From contig OY740767.1 of assembly GCA_963513935.1 (NCBI GenBank), positions 152,898,431 through 152,962,430 of the forward strand: DNA of 64,000 nt, written 5' to 3'. The position numbers were made by a program, and so were the translations under genes. Source of the stretch: Aphrophora alni (taxonomy: Eukaryota; Arthropoda; Insecta; Hemiptera; Aphrophoridae). Positions 10,901-23,000 of this stretch are shown in pieces (position 1 is the stretch's first letter; the number at the start of each line of letters is the position of its first letter). The notes under the pieces were generated by a model. It was not told the origin of the DNA. It saw only the letters and a list, made by a program, of their open reading frames with translations, and made no database searches.

Positions 10901-13900
10901 AGATTTTTTAAAAACTTTACTCGCTTGCAAAAAAATAAAAAAGTGACAATAATTGATTTAATTAAATAAAAATTAATAAACATTCGCACTAATTATATTG
11001 AAAGAGCCACTAATGGAGCTGGTTTGCAGTTCATATGTCAAACAGACCCTTACAAATATAAATTACATAACCAACAAAAAGTGAATTCAGTGGCAACACA
11101 AAAGAAAGATGGAAAGGACTTCCACTAGTTATTTTGTAAGCTACATAATATAAATCTATTCAAACAAGCTCAAACTTAATCAATTAATAAATATTACTAT
11201 CTTTAATATAAATCTTGCACCATACTTATTTTTAAATCTTGGGACCACATAAAACTAAAAATAAATAAGGGTGTGATTTTTAAAATTTTTTACATATTCT
11301 GTAAAAAAAAGTCGATAATTATGAAATAATTAAAAAGTTTTCCTATAGGTATAATTTATACAAAATAAAATATTTCAATACTTTTAAGGATTTTAATTTA
11401 TAATAATAATAATAACAATAACAGATTCAGTAAAAAACCTACTACCCTTACCAATCTGATTATTTGCAGCTGAAGTGATTGGAGGTACATCTAGGGTTTT
11501 TAATGGAGGAATTCCTTGGGACATAAATGGAGCATTACCTTGGGACATAAATGTAGGATTACCTTGGGACATAAATGTAGGATTACCTTGGGACATAAAT
11601 GTAGGATTACCTTGGGACATAAATGTAGGATTACCTTGGGACATAAAAGGAGGAATACCTTGGGGATCAAATGGAGGATTACCTTGGGATGTAGAAGGTG
11701 GAACATTTTTGGCTTTGAATGGAGGAAAATCTCTGTTCTTGAACAGAGAAGCACTATTTGTCTTGAATGGAGGAACATCTGGAGTCCTGAATGGTGCTTT
11801 ATTTGATAAATGCCTGAAACAAAATCATTTCATTTAATATGATGCTGAAGTAGGGCAAAACAAATAAATTATTTACCTTTACAAGAGATATCAAGAAAGT
11901 AAGTTCCGTTGGACTATTACACTGCTTTTTGAGATAATTTCCTTGCCAGTACTAGCAGGGCACTAGGTAAGTTGTATTATCCCTCCATTGTAAAAAGATG
12001 CAGCTTGTGATGCAGAACACATGTTAAATGATTGTTTGACCTCAGTGTTTTTGTTGAACTGCTAGTCAGGAAGAAAGGATTTCAAATGTTGGAACACATG
12101 AAAATGGATTGGTGTGAGTTTTGATCTCTAGAAGAGGATGATCGAATTGTTACCAGTTAAAAATTGTGAGGTGTTGTGTTGCGATAGCAATTTGTGGATG
12201 AGCAATGTTATGCACTGTCCTTGTCTTTTCATTTTGTTGGTCTGTAAGCATTTTAGGTTGCAATTTCCAACACTGTAGTTTCTCAGATACAATCTTGTGA
12301 CAAGGTAAACGTGAAATTTGAGGAAAATGTAAGGAAAGTGGTATACTACTAAGCTGTTTGTTAGGGGCCGAGAGGCTAGGGAGATGATCACTCAGTTGAA
12401 TGATCACTCTGGCCATTTCCCAATCTCAGGGATGCGGTATATATATACTCAAGACCGACGAAGGGGGTCGCACCAATAAGACGCAGCCCAGTGCAGTGAA
12501 GAACTGCATCTTGCTCGTGGTGGCTCTGCACTGGAAAATTAGTCCAGACTGAATCCGTCGGATCTAGGGAAGTAGACCCTGAATTAAAAATTTCTAATCT
12601 CAAGGTGTAAGCTACCCGTGCCGAAGAGATGAATGGCACAGGTTACGTGTCTCTAATGGATGAAGCTCTCTGAGATACCAGGCGCCCTCTTAGAGTATAT
12701 AGCCTTGCTTGAGCATGCAGGGTTCTGTCCTGGTTGACCAATAATACCCTAGCTACTCGTGAGATTTTTATGGGAATCATAAATCCGATAAATATAGCGA
12801 GACTGAAGAACCATCAGCTGAGGGCTCCAGCGCTTGCACATCTACAGCAGTAGAAAGAAAGGACCAGAATGGTTTACTGGTGATCTTTTTAGTAGACGAC
12901 AGGTTTATGGAGGTTGCCTCTGATTACTCCTGGTGGAAGGGAGAGTGGGAAACCAAATGATGGTCAAGGTAATTCAAATAAACCTACACCACAGTAAGCC
13001 TGCCTTGCCTCCTTCTGTCAGTATTTCATCAAGAATAGCATCGACATAGCCCTCATCCAGGAACCATGGATTCACCGAGGTCATGTAGCCAGGCTTGGAG
13101 ATGTAAAAATGTAAGTTTATTTATTGTAATTCCCTACCTAATGTAAGAACTTGGAAGGGGATACATAGCTTTCCATTAATAGAATTTTGTTCCAAAGCCA
13201 TAACAACAGTCCAGGTCAGCTGGCAGAGAAACAAAGCCTAATAATGAGCTCCATCTACATCCCCTATGATGCCAAGACATTACCACCCGCAAGGGAACTG
13301 GAGCTAATCGTGAAATACAGTGCAGTTGGAGCCAAACGGCTACTTATTGGCAGTGACGCCAACTCACACTATCAAGCGGACTGGGGAAGAAGTGATAACA
13401 ACCCTAGAGGTGAGTCGTTACTTTGCTTTATTATAATAATCTATATGTATTAAATGTTGCTAACAGGTCTACTTTCAAGAATAGAGTGAGAGAGGAAGTT
13501 ATCGATATTACAATATGTTCCGAGAACGTGCTAACACTGGTCAAAGGGTGGTAAGTCCTAGAGGAACCCTTACTTCGGAAAGGCTAAGCAAGAATCCTGG
13601 AGGGCATACACTAAAGAGGTGGAGAGCTTTAGGGATTCTGCAAGGCTACAATTTTTGCCTACTAGGCCTTTGAATGCAGGAGGCACTTGAATGAAGTCTA
13701 CAGGAGAGCGTACACAAACAATGAGGGAAACGTTGGCTTTTTTTTTAGAAACTCACTTTCCCAATTGTATTGTGGGTAATGATGCTGACGGAGGATAACT
13801 GACAATCGACAATAGCCCTTGGCCAAGGGCGGCTCAAGAAAACTGGACACTAGCTAGACCCATTGTTACAGTTTCAAACATTAAATGGGCGATACACAGA

Positions 13901-16900
13901 TTCAGCCCCTTAAAATCATCTGGAGGAAACAGCATATTCCCTACCTTGCTGCAAAGGGGGCCGCATTTCCTTTTTGTCAAACTCTGTGAAATCTTCAGGA
14001 CCAGTATAGCTTACAGGTATGTACCGTGGGCCTGGAGAGTCAGCAGGGTGGTTTTTGTTCCAAAGCGTGGTCATTCAGATCATACTCATCCCAAATCATT
14101 TAGACCAATCAGTCTTACCTCGTTTATCCTGAAAACTTTAGAGAAACTGGTTGGTAGATATATACAAAAGTGGGTTCTCTCAGGAAATCCACTTCATGGG
14201 AATCAACATGACTACTAGATTAGGAAGTCCTGCAAATCTGCTCTACATAAGTTAATAAGCAGGATTGAGGACACCTTAGCGAGGAAAGAGACAGCAATGT
14301 GCAACTTCTTAGATATTGACAGTGCCTTTGATAACATCTCATTTAACGCAATGGTGAGGGCAGCGTGAAGTCATGGAAATCATCATACCGTTTGCAGGTG
14401 AATGGACTCTATGTTTCGCAGGAGACAAGTACAGTCCTCCCTGGGCCACGAAGTACTAGAGATTGATGCAACTAGAGGTTGTCCACAGGGAGGCGTCATT
14501 TCGTCTCTTCTGTGGGTTTTGGTTGTGGACGGCCTCCTTAGAGATCTTAATGGGTCAGGGGCATATGCGCAAGGTTACGCAGATGACATAGTTATCATGG
14601 TACAAGGCAAATTCCCAAGTTCACTTGAGGAGCTGCTTAACTACTATCTAGGACTCACTGGTCACTGGTGTCGGAGTGAGGAATTTCAAGTCAATCCCTT
14701 CACGATGGTCATTGTCCCATTTAGTAGGAAGAATGATATGAGTCATAGGAAGATATGGCTTGAGGGAACTAGATTGGATGTTTCACAAACAGTGAAATAT
14801 CTGGGAGTAATCCTGGATAAGACACTGATGTGGAATGCTCATCTGGACCATGCCATATTAAAGCCAAAGTTGTCTCTAATGGTGACGAGATAATTCTTAG
14901 TATATGAATGGGGATTGAAATCGAAGGTCGCGTGGATATACAAAGCGATTGTCAGACCTCAACTGATGTACGGTTCCCTGATATGGTGAACAAAAGTGGC
15001 ACAAACCACAGCAGGCAGCAATTTTGCGAGCTTGTAGCGGCTAGTATGCATGGTAGTCACAGGTGCCTTTACGACTTCACCAATGGTTGCTCTAGAGGTG
15101 CTTTTAAACCTGCTGCCTCTAGATATTTTCATAATGTCTAAGGTGAGAATGGCAGTCTATAAGCTACACAATCATGGCGAAATGAGGCGGAGCTAGAGTG
15201 AGGTGGGGCATTCAGAAATTGTCAATAAGGTATTGAAGAAATTGGGGTTGGCATGTAAACCGAGTTCATCTTTATTCAACCCTACAACGTTCTCTCAAAC
15301 AAATAGTGGACTGGAAGAATGGCAAGCTACCAGGATAGCTTGTTTGGTATATAGATGGATCACTACATGATCAACATTCTGGATATGGAGGATACTGTCA
15401 AACGGGGCAACTTTCAAAGCTAGCCTAGGTAGGTACTGTGCAGTATTCCAGGCCGAGATTTGTACAATCACAGCATTTGTACATCGAGGATTAGAAGAAG
15501 GCTTAGGAATGGACATTCTAATTCTCTCAGATAGGCAAGCAGCAATTAAAGCTCTCAGCTCCATAGAAGTCTCATCCAAATTGATATGGGATTCTATCCA
15601 TTCCCTATGGTGAGTAATGAGAGGGCGGATCTTTTGGCAAAGAACGGGGCCACTGTCTGTCTTATGGGACCAGAACCTGCTTGCGGGATCAGTCATTCAA
15701 TAGCAAGAAAGGCGGTAAGAAAATGGAGCCAAGGAAGACCACATTGATCGATGACTAGAAGTCCCTGAGACAGATTGTTGCCATGATTACCGGAAATGGC
15801 CATATCCGGAGCCCAATAAAGTGGGACAACTACAAGTCTTATCTAACTGTCGTATTTGCTGTCTCGTATCTGAGACTGCTGTACATATTTTGTTTGATTG
15901 CGAGGTCCTGGAGTCCAAAAGAAGGAGAATCTTTGGACCTCAGCAAACAGAAATAAATTTTGACAACACCCTGCATGAGATTCTGGAGCTTGTTAGAGGC
16001 AATGGGGTTGGTGTAAGATGAATAAAGAAAAGGGAGCACAATAGGCTCATAGCCAAAGTGCTGGAGGTTAATACCCGATCAAGGATTTGAGCATTATTCA
16101 CCAACATCGCCTATATGGAATTAGGTAGGACAAAAGTTCATCGCACACCTCTCAATAAAACATATTCAATGAGGATATTGTTATTGACAACACATCTTGG
16201 AGCTTCAGCAATATATCCCAACATAAAAAAAAAAGAAAAGAGAAAAAAAAGTTGTTTGTTCTCTATTTTTTCTTCACTGGAGGACCACCTCTTCATTTAC
16301 CAAAGATGGATACCTGCTCCGTTTATCATGGTACACATTTTCACATTAAAAATTTGCACACATCTAGGTACCTTTGAATCACTCATTACATGTTCTCATG
16401 ACCAAATTTGAAATTCAGCCAGTTTAATGTTCTATGCATTAAAAAAATGAATCACAAACCAAATTCACATGCGGTAACAAATATAAACACATAGCACAAT
16501 CCGTATATGCTGCTCAAATGTCCACAAATACCGGGTGTTTCAATGAATAGCGGGGTTTTAATGCTTTATAACTTTTATTACATTAAACTTACCGCTATAA
16601 ATGACACATCAAATGAAAAAGCAACTCAAAGAGTTTTACAGAAAAGCCTACAAGTGTTCAATGTGAGCACCATTCGTCACACGGCACACTTCAAGACGAT
16701 ATGCGAGTTCTTCCCAAACTTTGATTAGTGTTTCTTGAGTAATTGTTGTAATAGCTGCTTCAATCCTGTTTCTGAATTCGGGAAGATCCGTTGGTAGTGG
16801 AGGCACATACACACGATCCTTTATGAACCCCCAAAGGTAGAAATCGCAGGCGTCAGATCGGGTGACCGTGGAGGCCAAGCGAAACAAACTCTGTCATTGG

Positions 16901-19900
16901 GCCCTTTGCGGCTAATCCAGCGGTCGGGTACAGTAACGTTCAACCAATCGCGTACTTCGTTGTGCCAGTGAGGCGGTGCACCATCTTGCTGGAAAATGAA
17001 GTTCTCTTGTTCATCATCTTTCAACTGAGGGAAGAGCCATAACTGTATAGTATCAAGATAAGATGTACAAGTTACAGTTGCTTCGTCAAAAAGAAAGGCC
17101 CATAAACTTTCTGCCGGGATATAGTACCATCTGCAGATATTATTATCTTCTGGGGGATCACAACCGAACTTAATACGGAATGCACGTTGCACAGTAACTA
17201 TAGATTCCGTCTTTGCAAACTGTAAAACACAAAAAGCTTTCTGTTCACTAGTCGCCATCTTTGCCACTAGCGCTTTCTAATGGATGGCGGCAAGAACATT
17301 GCGTGGTGCCAACAAACAAAACTATTTGAGTTGCTGTTTCATTTGATGTATCATTTATAGCTGTAATTGTAGTGTAATAAAAATTATAAGGCGTTAAAAC
17401 CCCGCTATTCATTATGAAACACCCGGTATTTTCCAATGCTTTGTCAAATAATCAACTAACTCAGTAAGCGTGTTCAACATAGCGACCACAGCTTGTAATA
17501 TGTAGAAATGGAACATACTTTACATTTTCTGTTCTTTTTTTTTTGTAGGAAATCCTTAAATGGGCATAGCCTAAGGGATTCCTATTTATTTCATCTAAAG
17601 TTATTTCACTGTGTTTGTTTGCCATAATATTTATTTGTGGTGGAATAAAAATTATTATTATTATTATACGGGGCAAATTAAGTCCTTCTCTGCCACAATC
17701 AGCAAGCGAAACAAATATTGTACATTGTGTATATCCACATTAGAAAAACTATATTTAAATATAAAATAAAATAATGATAGAATTAAAACGACCTAAAATA
17801 AAATTTGAATATAAAAATAATATTAACAATTCCATTTTTATACAAATAATAAAAGTAAAAATAAATATGACAGAGGAAGAAATCTATACCAGATACAGAT
17901 TGAATCAGAAGATACAGCCATGCACCCAGAGGGGTTCGCATGGAACAACTACTTTAGCAGCAAATCAGAACAGATATAGTATAACCCAACAATATTTGCA
18001 ACACTTAGGTCTCAGAAATTCAACCCATCTGTCAAGCAAAAATCCAAAGAGGAGAAATGAAGCACATACTGTTCCTGTAAGAAAGTCCTTGTGAAAAAAC
18101 AGTGAAGAAAGTTCTAGAACAAGACAACACGGGCACTAGTGGTAGTGGGATTCAATGGACATTGGGCCATCCACGCATACTGTATTGTATGACCATCACA
18201 ATTAATATTAAACTCTTCAAGATAAAGATTAATAGAACAAAATTATAATAACATTTACTAATCATGCTATCTAAGCAATTTATTTTTTATATCATATAGC
18301 CTTATCATTAATCAGTCAATTCGTATAATATGCCTTTAGTAATTTCTCACAACAATTAAAGTTTAACCATTGAGCAATCTAAAATTGAAGCAAATGACTA
18401 ACCACAAGGACCATGAAATTAGTGGAGGGTTTTCTTTTAAATAAATATAAAATTAAGGATATAATATTTTAATAAAGAGTTCTGAGAGTGTACAAAAGGT
18501 ATACTCTCTTAAGTAATGTTAACTTACTTCTTAGTAGTGTTTTTAACGTTCTCCATCTTGAAATATTTTTCATTCTTTTCCTTCAAGGGTTTCCACTTTT
18601 CCTGATATGATGTCACTGTCAAACATTTTTAAAACAATCTATATACAGAATATTTCAAATAATAATTTATAAATTGGATGACACAACAAGAAATAGAAGT
18701 TATCAAATAGCAAATAAATTATATATATTCATTGTATAACCCAATAAACTGACAATTTTGTTTCACACACTACAAAAACCTGGTTAAAACAATGCCTTTT
18801 AAAAATAGCAAAGATTGAAGATCCAGTTCAAAAAGACTTTAGGATGCACGTTTTGCAGTCTTACTGATTAGTTTCTGGCATTTGGGGGTGGGTATGAGGG
18901 TTAAATGAGTTTGTCTTTAAGAGAGTGATTTTGTTGAACCAATTCTTTAAAATTTATAGATAACTCAGTTTTAGGGTTTATTATTAATATTTTCAAATGT
19001 AATAGTATTAAAGTATTATATGGTTGTTGTTATGTCTTAGAGGAAATTTATTTATTTATTATTTTGATGTGTTATTATTCAATTTATATTTTTATTTCAT
19101 CATATAATTTATTTTTGTAATTAATTTTTTGAGAGTTAAATAACTCTTTTTCAATCAACAAATTGTTTTTTATAATATTCCTACAAAATTACCCATTTTG
19201 CTTTATGATTGAATTGATTTTGCACAATTTTTCTAGCTTTTTCTAGAATACAAATTTTTTTGTCGTTTCAAGGCAAAAAAAAAAAAAAAAAAATCATAAC
19301 TTCTAAAACAAACAAAAAAGAGGAAAATAGCATAAAATAGACACCCTAGCCCTTGAATACTCTAAATAACAAGAATCTAAAGAGAACAAGAGTTGGTCAA
19401 GAGAGACCTGATAGGAAGTTGAGAGGGCTCTTACCCAAGATTAGATGAAGAAAGGGGTTGGGCTTTTAGGATATCTACACCTGCATAAGGGACCCCTGAG
19501 AACCGTCCAAGGAATACCAAAATACTAATAAACAATTTCTTTTCAAAACTAATGTACAGATAGTAATTTTAACGATTGAATAATAAACATAACAGCATCC
19601 CATCTAGAGAGGTGCATATTTAACTGTTAACAAAAGTCTGTATTCAATTTTTGTGTTAATATATTAAGCTTATTGGACGATACTAGAAAAAAAGAAAAAA
19701 AAACAATGTTTACTTACGTTAAAAATAATATTTCACATATCTCGGACATCACCACAAGGAAAAAAAGGTTTTCGATGAGAAAAAAAATTGCAATAATTTT
19801 TTTTCCGCACTATGTTCTTTGAAAAATATATACTAACTAGTTCACAACTAAGTTTGCCACAAAAATAGCACAATACATTAGAAAAGAAATCAGAGATGAA

Positions 19901-20003
19901 ACTAGTCAGTAACAGGGAGAAAATTATGTGAAATGCTCGTCTTTAATTTATGCCTCCTAGACTAATGAAGGGGAAGAAAGCATCACACAGGAAAACTGTG
20001 TCT

Positions 20004-20048
<45 letters not shown>

Positions 20049-23000
20049 CAAAAAAACTAATAATTATTGTGCAGTGAAATTTAGTGCATTTTGTTCAATC
20101 TGGCCCATAAATTCTCACATTTCTGTTGCAAGATTACATGAAAATTGTTAAAATGGCAACACTTTGAAAATATGAAAATAAAAAATTTGTTGTTTTGCAA
20201 TTTAATAACAAATAAACAATAAAAATTACTTATTTTAAAATAGATGGTTTTATAAGAAATTTTGTTTTGGTTGAGCAAAAGTAACAAAGTTACGGAATAA
20301 AAATGTACCGTAAGGTGGGGTTACTTTGCTCCATCAGGGGATACTTTGCACCATTAAAATAAAAACATTTGCTGCCATCTATTGGTAAACAATCAAACTA
20401 GATCAACATAATTCTTAATGTACCCTGTAGATGGCATTCCAATGCATATTTTGAATGCAAACAGATGCTATCCAAGCCAAAGTTTGTAACTGAGATTTAC
20501 AAATGAAGTTTTGTTGTGATAAGTGTGTAAGAATACATGTTCATAACTTTTCTTGCTACATTCAACTGTATAAGAGATTATCAGGTAAGGCCAATTTATT
20601 TCTATTCTGTATTAGCCTATATTCATATAAATTTAAGTGTTTTTAGAAAACCTTCAGTGAAAAGTTCTTAGTTCATATAAAACCATGCTCTATCAACAAT
20701 TTGGTTAGTTTGGGGATACTTTGCTCCAGTAAGAAAATGGAGCAAAGTAACCCCAATGTATTTTTAGCAACAAATGTGTTACTTATAACTAAAAATATCA
20801 TTAAAAATGTATAGAATTTGCTTGTAAAGTTTGATTTAATACATATTTAATCTTTCTTGATTACAAATATTCTGCTTATATTTATATTTTCTTTAAAAAT
20901 GATCGCATAACCTGCTTGTAATGTTTTATCCAATATATATTTGGCCTAGTATATTCCTGGTTATAAAGACATTCTGTTTCTCTTTTCTTTCATTTGTCTG
21001 GTTAATGAACTAAAACATGTTTTGGTTTTTGTTGTGTTTCAGGAGAAATATGCCTAGGAAATACGAACGAAAGCTTGGAAGTAGGCAATACATGGACTAC
21101 TCTTCGGATAAGTTGAATGAGTGTCTATCAGCTATTCGAAATGGAACCATGACAACAAGAAAGGCTGAGGCACATTTTGGTATTCCCAGACGTACGATTA
21201 TTAATAAAATGAAAGGGTATCATTCAAGTAAACCAGGAAAACCTGCTATTTTTAGTGTAGAAGAAGAGAAAACTTTTGTAGATTGTGTTTTTTCCATGAG
21301 TGAGTTCGGATTCCCTGTTAATGAATTAGAATTGAGATGTATTGTCAACGCTTACCTATCTAGAATTGGAAGACAAGTTAAACAGTTTACGAATAACTTT
21401 CCTGGAAAAGAATGGCTGAGAAGCTTTTTAAAACGAAATCCTGAAGTAACTGTACGTTTTGCAGCAAATATAAAAAAATCTAGGGCATCAATAAACGAAG
21501 TTACACTTAGAGAGTATATTCAAAATTTAAATCAGGTTTTAATTGATGTGCCACCGTCCAATATTTTTAATTATGATGAGAGTAATTTAACCGATGACCC
21601 GGGTTCGAAAAGGGTTCTTACTAAAAGAGGCGTAAAATATCCTGAGAATATTCGCAATGCTTCCAAGGCAAGTGTGTCTTTAATGATGTGTGGTTCTGCA
21701 ATTGGTGAAGTTTTACCCCCATACATAGTATATAAATCAAAAAATATGTGGTCAACTTGGACTGAAGGAGGACCTGTAGGATGTAGATATAATAATTCAA
21801 AATCTGGTTGGTTTACAACAGAAATATTTACAGATTGGTTCCAAACTATCGTTCTTCCTAAGTTAAAAAAGCTTGAAGGGAAAAAGGTGCTTATAGGAGA
21901 CAATTTATCCTCACATATAAATGACATTGTTTTAAAGCTGTGTATAGAAAATAATGTCTGTTTTGTATGTTTGCCCCCCAACAGCACCCATCTTACTCAA
22001 CCGTTAGACGTTGCATTTTTCCGTCCTTTCAAATGTGCTTGGAGAAAAATTTTAGGATCCTACAAAGAAAGCCAAGCCGGAATTCAAAACGCTGTCCTCC
22101 AAAAGCAACACTTTCCTCTACTATTAAAAAAGTTAATGGATGCAATGGCGCCAACATCAGTTCAAAATTTAGTCAGTGGTTTTAGAAAATGTGGAATTTT
22201 CCCCTGTGACGTGGACGTCCTTCTAGAACGTTTACCTGGCATTACATGTGAGAAAGAAACAATCGAGGACAGTTTTAAAGAGTTTTTATCCAAGAAGAGG
22301 GATATCGTTGTAGGCAATACAGTTCCAATGAAGAAAAAGAGAAAAGTGAATGTTGCAGCTGGAAAAAGTATTGCTCATGAAGTTTATCGGTACGTTGATG
22401 ATGTGGTACCGGTACCAGTACCGGTACTAACTGATGTTGGTTCGTCCAAACAAGTCAGTATTGTAAACCAAGAAAAATCTAAAGAAAGTCTTCAAAAAAC
22501 TGTTGATGAACATCACCTTAACACTGTAGACTTAATTAATTCAAATAAAATTGTAAATGTTCAAGAAGTATTAAGCGAAGTTAAGATAAAGAAAAAGAAA
22601 ATTAATAGTAAGCAATCATTAGATTACCGGTACCAATCTTCATCAGAAGGTGAAGATGCTTTTTCTCTTCATGATTCATCAAGTGGAATAGAAGATTTTC
22701 AAGATTTATTTCCTGAGAATAAAGAATTACAAAATATATTTGGAAAAACATTTCGTCCTTTAAATAAGAAGATTGGGGAGTATGTGGTATTCTCTTATGA
22801 AGGTGAAGTTTTTCCTGGAATTATCGAACATTTTACTGATGAAAGAGTGGTCATTTCATCAATGCAACGCTCGACAAAAGCTTGGAAGTGGCCCACCAAA
22901 CCAGATAAAATGGTGTATACTTGGGACAAGATTTTGGGTTGCATTAATCCACCAAGACCAATAAATAAAAGAGGATTTTTCTTGGTTCCAGAACTTTCAG

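Noticed and set aside
11513..11706. CRISPR-like regular repeats
   Set aside because: Units are contiguous with no unique spacers and lie in a coding exon of a eukaryotic gene.
11475..11837. Plus-strand and alternative-frame open frames over the 24-bp repeat
   Set aside because: The repeat unit is stop-free in several frames. Only the minus-strand frame that joins exons 6 and 8 in phase was kept.
21017..21049. Upstream in-frame ATG as transposase start
   Set aside because: It lies inside the probable 5' UTR intron, and the added residues (FWFLLCFRRN) are unlike the usual basic start.
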